Notes under the pieces: generated by a model | The model's database searches: none | What the model was told of the DNA's origin: nothing | What the model saw: the letters and a program-made list of their open reading frames with translations, nothing else | Made by a program: the position numbers and the translations under genes | Part shown: positions 12,905 through 23,359 of the stretch, piece after piece | Position numbering within the stretch: the first letter of the stretch is position 1 | How the letters are laid out: every line of letters starts with the position of its first letter | Assembly (NCBI RefSeq): GCF_018320785.1 | Contig: NC_054869.1 | Coordinates: forward strand, 29,490,289-29,554,288 | DNA: 64,000 nt | Reading direction: 5' to 3' | From: Cheilinus undulatus | Lineage: Eukaryota; Chordata; Actinopteri; Labriformes; Labridae

Positions 12905-13130
12905 TGATGTCATGGACATCACCAGCAGCAGCAGCGTGGTTCTTCAGCATTAATGCAAGCAGGGATGAGTGAGAAGTACGTCATATTTAAATACACCGCT
13001 GTGTTGAGAGAAAGAGCTGTGATTGGCTAAGGGAGCAGGGAGGCGATAATTAACATCAGCTGACCATCAGCTGATCATGGCTGGGCCTAAGACTACTGTG
13101 TCCTGCAAGAACTATTATTCGTCTTCATTT
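12905..13130. repeat. Dispersed repeat shared with the 3' flanks of UGT copies 2 and 3
   Basis: This block, including GAGCTGTGATTGGCT and CAGCTGATCATGGCTGGGC, reappears in reverse orientation at about 51,150-51,330 and partly at 33,750-33,800. It contains a TATTTAAATA motif. It has no coding frame and I do not recognise a family. Confidence 0.5.
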
Positions 13131-13905
13131 AACAAAATTAACAGCAGCAAGTTCAAATCAACTCCATTTTCTGGATCTTTTTCACTGAAAAGTTAATTTG
13201 CAAATGAAGAGGTATATGTAAGGTTAAACTGGAGCAGAAATCAGAGGCTTCTGAGAGAATTTTTTTAACTTCAGGAGTTATAGCCAGTGCTGGACTCTAT
13301 ACCCCATTATTTTTGATCATCAAAGAGTAAGTCAAAATAACCTTAGTCGGTTGATGGGGCAATTTGCTTTATTCTGCTCAGGCTGCTGTCACTTTTATAA
13401 AGGTTTTTATTAAGGTTTATTTAGTAAAATGTCACTATGTAAAGCTACTGATCTGTCAGTAGGTTTACTTTTATCGGTAATCATAATACACTTTATTTCT
13501 GCATGTCTGGTTCTTTTTAATTTTTTTTTAATTTTTATTTTTTTTACAAATAAATCTTAACTCTACTTTAACAAGTGACCACTCAGTCAGTGAACTATAT
13601 TATACATGAAAGGACTGCTGTTCTTTTGTTGGTGTGTCAGAAGCTATGGCATCTGTCTCTTTCCTGGCTGTGTACAATGTAATGATTTGTCTAAAATGAG
13701 ATGTTGGTCTTGTGCGGTAGGGATCAGGTAGGCTGTCATTTGTTCAAATCCCAGACTCTTGTCAGAAAATTCTGCGGAGCTGTTTCAGTGACAATGTAAA
13801 AAAGAAATTTCTTGTTTATAGCTCTCTGCCATTATGTGTTTTCCCCTCACACTGGACCTTTTATAAACTGCACCTTTATCATTATGTTTTAAAGCAATAA
13901 TTGCA

Positions 13906-13939
13906 TTCTATACAAATGCACTTTTGCATTTGTATAGAA
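13906..13939. repeat. Perfect 15-bp hairpin with 4-bp loop
   Basis: TTCTATACAAATGCA (13906-13920), loop CTTT, then the exact complement TGCATTTGTATAGAA (13925-13939). It lies 20 bp before a GT microsatellite and about 490 bp before the UGT copy 1 ATG. Confidence 0.7.
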
Positions 13940-13955
13940 CAGCATGGACTGCCCT

Positions 13956-13958
<3 letters not shown>

Positions 13959-13987
<29 letters not shown>
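13959..13987. repeat. (GT)n microsatellite
   Basis: About 14 uninterrupted GT units. Confidence 0.9.
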
Positions 13988-13991
<4 letters not shown>

Positions 13992-14019
13992 ATTTGTGGT
14001 CACTATTGCTAAAAACCAT

Positions 14020-14428
14020 CCAGTGCTCTTTCACTTTAATAGCTTTTAAGGAAATTCTTCCAAAAGCACCGACATGCTCATGACTTCCTCTGATTACACA
14101 AGTGTTTCCAGCCCACAAACCAACAGACAAGAAATCATGACACATTTGTGTCGGTTTTACTCCACCTCCCTACATTCAAAAAGGCATAGGAAGGTCCAAA
14201 GTCTAGGTAAGTTCCTGACTGAGAGTTTGCGGCCAGACTTCTCTTGTTTTTAGCACTGACATTTTTTTCTACAACCATTATCTTGAAGCACTTGCTTGGG
14301 ATGGTTATGCAGCAGAGAAGAGCGGTACAAATCAGAGTTCAGCTTTGAAAGTTAAGGATTATTTTCCAAGGAGTAGCTTTAAAAAAAAGGTAAGTGTTTA
14401 ATGAGTTCACATCCAGACAACAGCCATC
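14020..14428 (+). promoter_or_regulatory. Upstream and leader region of UGT copy 1
   Basis: The block aligns with the region upstream of copy 5 (from about 61,495), including CTCTTTCACTTTA and ATTACACAAGTGTTT, so it was duplicated with the gene. The conserved UGT leader words CAACCATTATCTTGAAG and GGAGTAGCTTT are present. The site that in copies 2-4 reads like a hepatocyte nuclear factor 1 site is degenerate here (GTTAAGGATTATT, 14351-14363). A copy-1-only consensus splice donor AAAG/GTAAGT occurs at 14389/14390. Factor binding is inferred. Confidence 0.5.
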
Positions 14429-17400
14429 ATGAAGCAAGGAGAGAGACTCTTGATTTCTGTCCTGCTGACACTTTGTGCCACATGGAGCGCAAACGGAGGG
14501 AATATTTTGGTGTGGTACACCGAGGGCAGCCACTGGATTAACATGAAGCCTGTGCTGGAGACACTGATCGACAGGGGACACAAGGTGACGGTTCTTGTGC
14601 CGAGCTCTTCAATGTTCATGAATACCAGTGAGCCTTCACGTTTCAGCTATGAACCGTTCAACGTCTCTGTAACAAAGGGGGAGATGGAGAAGATAATGGA
14701 AGATGTATTTCAGTTTTCGATATATGAGGCTGACCATATGAGCTACTGGCAGATTTACAACAGATTCATGGAGATAATAAGGGTCAACATGAATTGTTCA
14801 TTTAAGCTTTTAGATGGAGTGTTGAAATCAGAAACCATCATGATGAAGCTGAAGGAGGGAAAATACGATCTTCTCTTTTCTGACCCCATCTTTCCAGGCA
14901 GTGAAATAGTAGCAGATATATTAGGAGTCCCTCTGGTTTTGACTCTTCGTTTTTCAATGGCCAATAACTGGGAGAGACATTGCGGTCAGATACCAGCGCC
15001 ACCATCGTTTGTCCCCGGCACTATGAGCAAACTGACTGATAAAATGACCTTCATGGAGAGAGTGTGGAACTTTCTTTTTTACCAAATGCAGGACATCATG
15101 CTGGCTAACAACATATGGAAAGAAGTGGATAAATATTACTCAGACTACACAGGTGAGCGATTCAGCCACAGGAAGCAGTTACTATAATGATCTGCAACTT
15201 GACAGTCTTGGTAAAAATTTCAATGATAATGTCTTCATGTTGGGTACTGACGATACTATCATAGGACAGCTGTCATCCATTACTCTGTGTTATGACAGGA
15301 AAACCCACCAGTGCCTGTGAGATGTTAGGTAAAGCTGATATCTGGTTGATGCGAACCTACTGGGATTTTGAGTTCCCTCGACCTTTCCTCCCAAACTTCA
15401 AATTTGTTGGTGGAATTCATTGCAGACCTGCTAAACCTTTGCCAAAGGTAGGGCGCATATATACTGTTTCAGGCCTGTTATTTTTTTATTACATGAAGAA
15501 ACAAATGAAAAAGAAAGTATGGCTTTTCTTCTTTAACAATGATGTTATTGTTCCTGCAGGACATGGAGGAGTTTGTGCAAAGCTCTGGAGACGCTGGCGT
15601 TGTGGTCTTCACTTTGGGATCAATGGTCAAAAACATGACAAGAGAAAAAGGAAACATGATAGCCACTGGACTTGCTCAGATCCCTCAAAAGGTCAGATTA
15701 TAGTTCTTTGTGCCAAATAAACCTGAAGTGAGCAGGATATTAAAAGCACTCAGAGTTTTCTGATGCAAGGTGCAAATCTTATTTTAAGAAGCGTTCAGTA
15801 CATTTCTACTGACAACAAAATACTGTGAATGGATAACCTGAGAGACTCATAAGAAGATCAAAAAGTAGTAAAAGCTTTCTTGTCATCAAAATTACACCAT
15901 GTAATAAAGATGCAGTCCACAACAATATCTGTCTTGGCTATTTTAGTGCTCACTGTCAGACACCCTCACAAACAAGGAAAAAAATGTGATTCAATCAGAT
16001 GTTAGAAAGTTATGCTGAAAATACGTTTTCATACAAACAGGCAGTCAAAGTAACAAACGCCATCAGTCAGGGGTGAAAGTCAGTCATTTTAGATAAGGGA
16101 AAATCGGCAGTAAAGATAATGGTAATAAACTTAGAATGACACTGCATCTTTTCTGGGACAATAAATCAGGACACTTGAAATGAAAATCTAGCAAGAAGAT
16201 TAGCTCTAAATAGTATATATAACAAAATATATCATGTATGAAGAGCTGAATAATTTGGTAAAAGATAATATCAAGAAAAAAAATAATTTGGCAACAGATA
16301 TATTACTCTGTGAACCTTGACATAAAACTTCAGCTCCACTTTATCATAAAGTAGCACTTTCTCTGTCTAGAAATGTTTAACTTGTGTTTATAGGTGCTGT
16401 GGAGATACAGTGGAGAAAAACCAGAAACTCTTGGTGCCAACACCAGAATCTACAACTGGATCCCCCAGAATGATCTTTTGGGTAAGTAGAGGTTTTTATC
16501 AAATGTACTGGACAGAGCTTTAACAGTGAATATTACTATTATTAAAGCTCATTTACATCTGCAGTTCCTTGGCAGGTACCAATTCAAATTCCAGCCTCCA
16601 GACGTTTTTTGTTTTTTTCTCTCATTTTAAATGTCAAAGCAACAGGTCTACCAGCTAAGGGTGCATTACGACCAGAATTTCCAGTAGCCAGTAGGGGAGA
16701 ACAGGATTGGTTGTCACACTTTTTACTCTAGTGTGAATTTCTCATCTAAAGCTGCGTCAATAGTCTTTCCTACATTCATTTGAAGCGTCAAGTGTTTGCT
16801 TGAAATGTGTTTCCCTCTCATTTTCATACTTCTGGAAACAAAGAGGCAATTCATGATCAAAGACACTGACACATTGTGACAACCAACAACATCACAGGGA
16901 TGTTGTCACAAACTATGAGCTTGTTTGTTACAACGTTGTTTTAATAGGATTTTTTTAAAGGAAGGCAAGATGGCAGACCTAAGTTTGAAACATAAATTGC
17001 ATTGACAAGTTAACAAATACATAACTTAATGCCTATGAACACAAAATGGGCAAGGAACACGAACAGGAACATCTTTAGGCCAGCCTATAGCCACATAAAG
17101 AACAAAACAAATAGGTCTAACAATAATAGCCTACTTAAACACACTAGACACGTTCCCTATCTGAGTTACAGTGATGGCAAACATAGGGCCATGCACTCCA
17201 ACTAAGCAGAGCTGGTGTGCCCACTGGTTTCACATCCAACACTTCCCCCTTATGTCCCCTAAATGATTGAGACAAACAACCTCAAAGAGAATGTGACAAC
17301 CAACCCCAACTGGACTTTCTTGCTTGCATCAAGTCTAACAACTGTCTAACAACAAGTTAGCTAGCTAACAACAATCTAAATGATAGCTTTTCCTTCATAC

Positions 17401-19741
17401 TTTATGAGGGTAACAATTGTTTTATTACAAACCCATTATCTAAAAGCCAAGTAGAAAATACTGAGAAGCTGACTATTTTTAATTTGGCATGAAAAACACA
17501 AAAAGTCCTCTCACCTCAAATTCAGCTGTCCTACTTCAGAATTGGCTATGTCGTTTTTTTAATCTCTTGTCCTGCTGTTGGATAGTTATTTGTTAGGATA
17601 ATTAATTGGTTATTTTCAGTGGAGGATGTTATTCGGCTGTTGTAAACAGTTATGTTATGGTAGCAGCTAATGTGCGAGCAGGCTAAAGTAGAGATAATGC
17701 TGCTAATGTGCAGCTAAGTGCTGGACTGCACTGAATTATCCACAGTGCTTGCTTTTGTCTGTCTTCAGGATTATTCTGAGGAAAGTATGATGGTTGTATT
17801 TTTTTTAGCAGCAGTGAGAGCTGAGAGTTGAGAGTTTAAGGTGGTGTCTTGTTGACAGAGCACTGGTTAGTTATTTGTTGGGATGATTTGTTGGTGTTTT
17901 CAGCGGAGGATGATATTTGGCTGTTCTAAACTGCTGAGTCATCGTAGCAGCAAATGTGCTAGCAGGCTAGCTCAGGGCTAATAGTGCTAATGTGAAGCCA
18001 AATGCTGTTGTGTTGATGTGGTAAATGTAGGTGTATATTGTGCCACTGACTGCATGTGTGAAAGAAATGTCTGAAAATGTTCCTTATGTTTGTTTATGCA
18101 ACTTATATACAGACAAACAGAAGAATGTCTTTTTCCAAAGTCTGGTCATGTGTGATATGTGTCTCACAGGCTGGAAAAACAGGGCAACAATTACTCTGGT
18201 TTACCATCAGGTGCAGTTTCTACTGTCTCAGTCTTGGGTCGAGGCTGGAAATTAAAATGTGTCCTCTGTATCACAGTGTTTATGTTTTTATACATTTTAA
18301 TGCTGTTAAATCCAGGTTACTGGTCACATATGGCTATCAAAAGCAAATGTCTGATAGTTGCTTAAAGGCCAAAATTGTTGAGGGCTGACGGTCATTTTGG
18401 TCTGAGACAAAAAAAAAGTCTAGTGAAAACTCTGGTGACAGCTGATCTTATCTTAAAACTAAAACAATTCATAAAAGCTAAATGTGGCTGTGACCAGTAG
18501 TTAAAGAAGTGTCTGTAAATACTAAAACTCCAGACAGCTTTATAGAAAATTTACTGCAAACTGCAGCTCAGTCAAGGTTAGTGAATTCTATGTTAAACAC
18601 ATTTTATTACCCATAATTCACTGTAAAATACCATATTCATGGTGTTGTTCATGGTGTTGTTTGGATGCTTTTATAGTGAAAAGCCATCTCAGTAAAAGTG
18701 TTAACAATAGCAAGTTAAAATATGTTTGACATTTGGAAATATAAAGGCAGGAGAAAACTGAAACTTCTAAAGTGGCAGATAGACGAAAAATATAATTTCT
18801 AACAGCAAAAGGGTCTTTACTCCACTGATCCTTGCTGTTTTGGAGGAGCCACAAACCATGAGAAAAGAGATTCTTTGTACCAGTTGATCATGGGAAATAT
18901 TCAGTTGCCAATATTTCATTTTTTTCATTTTCTATAAAACTGTTTTTTTTAATCCTTCAAACATTTGTGAGGTCAAAATGGGGTAGTGAACACAGACAAG
19001 TGAGGAAAGTGTTTGATGCCACAAAAAAGTCAAAGCCTCAACTGTACATATCATCTGAATGCACAGCATGTTTAATGAGATTTTTGAACTGATCAGGTCA
19101 CCCCAAGACCAGAGCTTTCATCACCCATGGTGGCACGAATGGGATTTACGAGGCCATCTACCATGGTGTTCCCATGGTGGGCATTCCCTTGTTTGGTGAC
19201 CAGCCAGACAACATGGCCCATCTGAAGGCTAAGGGAGCTGCAGTTACCTTGGAAATCAACTTCATGACATCTGAAGATCTTAGAGATGCAGTCAATACTG
19301 TCATCAATGATAAATCGTAAGTTCCTGCTGGCATAGAGCTGTTTTCCAATCAGTGTGGCTTTACATTTTAATCCACATACAACCTGATGAAATACCATAC
19401 GGCACTAAAACAGAGCTTGCTTGGACCTGATAACCGATTTGTCCATTCACCACCACAGGTACAAAGAGAATGCCATGCGGCTGTCCAGCATCCACCATGA
19501 CAGACCAATGAGTGCTCAAGATGAAGCTGTTTTCTGGATCGAAAGCACCATGAGAAACAAAGGGGCCAAGCACCTCAGGGTGCAGAGCCATGAGCTCACC
19601 TGGTATCAGTATCACTGTCTGGACGTCCTGGCATTTTTCCTCTCCATTGATCTGTTAGTGATATTCATCTTCATCAAGACCTGCAGATTCTGCTTCAGGA
19701 GGTGCTGTGGGAAAAAAAAGTACAACAAAGAGAAAGGCTGA
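14429..19741 (+). CDS. ugt2-like: UDP-glucuronosyltransferase, UGT2 type, array copy 1
   Basis: Exons are 14429-15152, 15299-15447, 15560-15691, 16394-16481, 19097-19316 and 19459-19741; all introns are GT-AG and the protein is 531 aa. It would add glucuronic acid from UDP-glucuronate to lipophilic acceptors in the ER lumen. Seen: a signal peptide (about 1-23), catalytic His35 in EGSHW, its partner Asp152 in FSDP, and the UGT signature W357-Q400 with HGGTNG and GDQ. A membrane helix follows at about 492-510. N-glycosylation sequons occur at N65, N78 and N122. Exon sizes match mammalian UGT2 genes. Oddity: one extra A near the end of exon 6 changes the tail to KKKYNKEKG, so the KxKxx ER-retrieval motif seen in copies 2-4 is lost. 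Intron 4 (2.6 kb) holds repeats. Confidence 0.95.
17581..18020. repeat. Old tandem duplication inside UGT intron 4
   Basis: Two diverged units, about 17,581-17,740 and 17,868-18,020, share AGTTATTTGTT, CAGYGGAGGATG, GTAGCAGC and the GCTAATGTG-AGC pattern. Both also occur in intron 4 of copy 2, so the duplication predates the split of those genes. Confidence 0.55.
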
Positions 19742-20353
19742 GTGATTTCTAAAGAAAAACACAAACAGTTTAAGTGAGGTCCAGGGGTTGTCTCCATTAT
19801 GTTTTGTGTCCAGAGAAAGACAAAGTTCTTTGCTCTGGACTTCAAACAACTGACTGAGACAAGAACTTTGAAGAAGAATGTCTAAAATGAGTATTGGTGA
19901 GAAACGTGAAGAAATTTTTGGATGGAGCCATCATCAGCATGACTGAGTTGAGAAGAAATGCTTGCTGAACTACTGTATTTTGGGTTTCAGCTGTTTTGTC
20001 ATGTCATTTTTACTCAGTCCAGCCTGAAAATTGAGGCAATAGCACTGTTAACCTCTATGTGAACTATAACCACATATTCAATATAAAACATACTAAGATC
20101 TTTCTGTTGTTTGTTTGTTTTTTTATCTCATCAGTAATAGATTATCAGCTGATCTCATATTTTCAAGGAAAGGTTTGGAACCACAATGTTGTGCTAATAA
20201 CGCTATGGGGTGAAGCTGTACAGTAACAGTATCTAGCACACACTGTATTTATCATATCACAGAGCCTACATTCATTCTGGTACTGATGTAAACTTAGCAT
20301 GAAAAGTAAGGAAATTCATGTTTGGTGGATTATTTCTTTGTTGTAACAATGCT

Positions 20354-20596
20354 TCATGGCAGCCTACAGTACCTAAGTGCTGACAGGGTGAGGAAACCGT
20401 CTCCTTGGGTTGTCGTCTTCTTGGGATGCCCACTTTGCAGCCTGTCTATGACATCCCCTGTAATATGGAACTTGGCCTTCAGTTTGGAGATGGTACTAGG
20501 GCTCACTCCAAATAATGTCGCAACTTGGTTTTGTGGAACACCAGCTTGAAGTTGCCCTATCACACGGGCCCTATCCATATCAGTCAAACATAGCAT
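20354..20596 (-). pseudogene. Fragment of Tc1-type transposase, N-terminal part
   Basis: Minus-strand frame with TDMDRARVIGQLQAG, FGVSPSTISKLKAK and DRLQSGHPKKTT, the paired helix-turn-helix and linker layout of Tc1 transposases. It differs from the element at 7014-8615. No catalytic domain follows, so it is a truncated relic in the 3' flank of UGT copy 1. Confidence 0.7.
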
Positions 20597-21306
20597 GCTG
20601 ATCTTGGAGCAGACACCTACTGACCACTGTAGCAGGGCCCATGCTCACAGGTGCTGCGTATTCAGCTCTGCTGCTCATTCTACAAATGCATGTTCCTTAC
20701 AAATGTGGCCCCTTTAAAAGGGTAATAAACAGGCTTTTCAATGGTATAAGATTGATTGCCAAGAAGCATTGTTACAACAAAGAAATAATCTACCAGACAC
20801 AAATTTCTTTACTTTTTGTGCTAAGTTTATATAATCTGAACTACACTTCATTCTTATTCCACTTTATTTTATTTACCTCATACAAAATTAAGACCTTGAT
20901 GTGGGAATGTGGTGTGGTGGAAAAGTGACATCAAAGCATACATTTATAAGATGAACCATCATGTTATAGTCCTACATTCTACCTATCTACTTACATTGGC
21001 AGCGTGTCTGTCTTTTCAATTTGCATGCTATGTCACTGCACCAACTGTCCTTGATATCTCTCAGAAGATTTCCTGGGTGTACTGTTTCAAAACTGGTGCC
21101 ATAGTACAACCATAAATATAAACACATTTTTTATTGTCATGCAGTTGTGGGCTGTAATGGCCAGGAATCCAGCGGCAACAGGATTAGGAAAAGCCTCCCA
21201 TACAGGGCTCCAGTACAGATCATTAACTTTTTAAGCTATGCAGTCCAGATCAATGCAAAACATGCAGAAATGTGCTGATAAAAGCATGAATTCTGAACAA
21301 CATTAT

Positions 21307-21357
21307 TCCGCGTACATGGGGCACACCTTAAACCACTAGGCCACCTGCGCCCCTCTA
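21307..21357 (-). mobile_element. 51-bp SINE head with 11-bp target duplication
   Basis: On the minus strand this reads GGGGCGCAGGTGGCCTAGTG followed by GTTTAAGGTG, a tRNA-like box A region. It is bounded by perfect copies of AACAACATTAT (21296-21306 and 21358-21368). The paralogous flank of copy 4 (60,410-60,490) lacks it. Confidence 0.6.
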
Positions 21358-21400
21358 AACAACATTATACGCAGAAATTCATTTCTGCCATACCATCAGG

Positions 21401-22056
21401 TGGGTGTTTTGATCCGTTAGGCTGAGATATGTTGCGTAGTTGTAGAGAAGTGGATCACATTTATCCGCTACTGGGCCGTCTTCTCTTTGACATGTACTTT
21501 GACTCTGGTGGGGAGTCTTCAACAAAATGCTCGCACCCAGGCAAATCACGAATTCGGAGTGGAGCGTCTTTGTAAAATTTTAAAATCCTGGATTTTCAAC
21601 AACACTGGAATCATGTCTTTAGCGACATGTTGTGTTACTGCTGCCATTATTTTGGAGTCATCTTGCAGCGTATTTTAAAGAATACTGCGTGAGTTCGACC
21701 TCTTCTTTTCAAAGTTGAATGACTGCTTAACACTGCAGAACCAGTGCTGTTCCCATTGTCCATCTCAAATCGCAGCTAACTCACTGCTAACTTGCCACGC
21801 TGTTCTGTTTACCTTCCTCTCCCTTGCTTCTTTTGCTGCTGATACAAAAACGCACATGTGCAGAGGAGTTTTCTGAATGGATGGGGGAAAGAGAGCTCTC
21901 TGCTGTGAGAGTTGCGTTCAGAAGGTAGAAATTCATGCTGACAGCTCAAAACTTCCACATAATTTATACTCGATGTTCACGATATAGTCATTTTATACAT
22001 CGTTCATTGCAAAAGCCACAATACATTGAGTATACTCGATATATTGCCCACCCCTA
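21401..22056 (-). mobile_element. hAT-like relic
   Basis: The right end, read on the minus strand, starts TAGGGGTGGGCAATATATCG, a tip common among fish hAT elements. It stops abruptly against a Tc1-like transposase at 22057, inside the codons after TDECHA. The left edge is taken from where similarity to the 3' flank of copy 4 ends and is approximate. No transposase frame is visible. Confidence 0.5.
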
Positions 22057-22723
22057 GCTGCATGGCACTCATCAGTAAACAAGACTGTTTGAAAATGAGT
22101 CTTCACGTATTTCTGGGCAAACTGCAACCGTTTCTGCTTGTGAGCGTTGGTTAGGGGTGGCCCAATAGTAGGTTTATGCACGACTGCAAGCCTCTGGAGG
22201 ATCCTACAGCTTGAGATTCGTGGGACTCCAGAGGCACCAGCCGGTTCAAATACCTGTTTGCTGCTTTGTAATGGCATTTTAGCACCTGCTCTGTTAATCC
22301 GATGAATTTGTCTGTCAGAAACCCTCCTCATCATGCCTTTATCTGCACGAACCCGTCTCTGCTCTGAATCAGCCACAAATTTCTTCACAGTATGATGATC
22401 ACGCTGAAGTTTTCCTGAAATATCTACTTTTTCATACCTTGTCCAAGGCATTGCAGTATGTTGATTTTTGGCAGCAGAAAGATCCTTTTTCTTTCCCATA
22501 CTGCTTGAAACCTATGGCTTGCTTGATAATATGGAACATCCTTCTTAAGTAGTTTTCCTTTAATGTGGCTCACATGGCGAACTAATCATCACAGGTGTCT
22601 GAGATTGATTTCAGTGATCCAAAGAGCCCTTAGACACAATAACATCCATGAGTTTCATTGAAAAACAAAAAATTGAATGTTTATGACACTAAAATCCAAT
22701 TTGCTTAATAATGTGGAATCTGG
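22057..22723 (-). mobile_element. Tc1-like element, truncated, with partial transposase
   Basis: The transposase frame begins at 22499 (MGKKKDLSAAKN) and reads through KMPLQSSKQVFEPAGASGVP and HKQKRLQFAQKYVKTHFQTV to LFTDECHA, the first catalytic Asp. There the hAT-like sequence cuts it off. A tip reading AATAATGTGGAA lies near 22710 on the plus strand. The catalytic C-terminal half is absent. Confidence 0.75.
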
Positions 22724-22953
22724 TGTAGAGGGGTCAACAGTGGAGAGACATATGCTGTCTCGGGTTGGTTGAAGTTGAGACATGCTGATGCATTCTGAAT
22801 CATCTGCAGAGGTCTAAATGTGCATGCAGGGAGGTGTGCCCGTAATGAGCTGTAGTGGTCAATGTGCAAAATAACAAAAGCCTGTGCCAAGAGCTTGGTT
22901 GCATGCTCTGTCAGACAGGATCTTATCCTCTTGAAGTCCATACTCCAATGCAT
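22705..22953 (-). mobile_element. L2-type LINE fragment (end of ORF2)
   Basis: A minus-strand frame reads ATKLLAQAFVILHIDHYSSL, LPACTFRPLQMIQNASACL and PLLTPLHQIPHY, the stretch just after the reverse transcriptase in L2/Maui-like LINEs. A related block lies at about 50,165-50,300 behind UGT copy 3, so the fragment was copied with the UGT flank. Confidence 0.65.
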
Positions 22954-23281
22954 TTTGTTGATTCTTAAAAAATTTCATATGTCTTGTTAGCTTAAACTGA
23001 ATGAACACTTTCATCAATGTTACAAAAACGTGTATGTTGCCCCGCAGTGGGTGGGGGCGGGGGAAAACTGAAGAGAAAGGTGCAACAATTTTGGATCTCA
23101 TAGAAAATTTGTACATATATTTTTACTTCATCTGTATGGAACTGTGTTACAGGGCAGGCTTCTCTTGTTTGTGAGGGCTGACTTTTTATTTTACAACCAT
23201 TATCTTACACCTCTAACCATTTGCTTGGGGTGAGCCAAGCTGTGTAATAAAGAGATCTGAGCCAGAGTTCAGCTGTGATTA

Positions 23282-23294
23282 GTTAATGACTGTC
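23282..23294 (+). promoter_or_regulatory. HNF1-like site before UGT copy 2
   Basis: GTTAATGACTGTC, 66 bp before the ATG, resembles the HNF1 consensus GTTAATNATTAAC in its first half. A TAATAAAG motif lies about 30 bp upstream (23254). HNF1 control of UGT2 genes is established in mammals; binding here is inferred. Confidence 0.4.
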
Positions 23295-23359
23295 TTCCTA
23301 GAATTAGCTTTTACAAAAGATCAGGGTACAGTGAGCTCATCTCCAGACAACCGGCCATC

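Noticed and set aside
13700-13800. A box-B-like GTTCAAATCCC suggesting a tRNA gene or SINE
   Set aside because: There is no cloverleaf and no convincing box A or SINE tail. It is at best a worn SINE fragment.
14339-14964. Minus-strand frames repeated opposite every UGT exon 1 (and at exons 2, 5 and 6)
   Set aside because: They recur because the exons are homologous, and they are shadows of the UGT coding strand.
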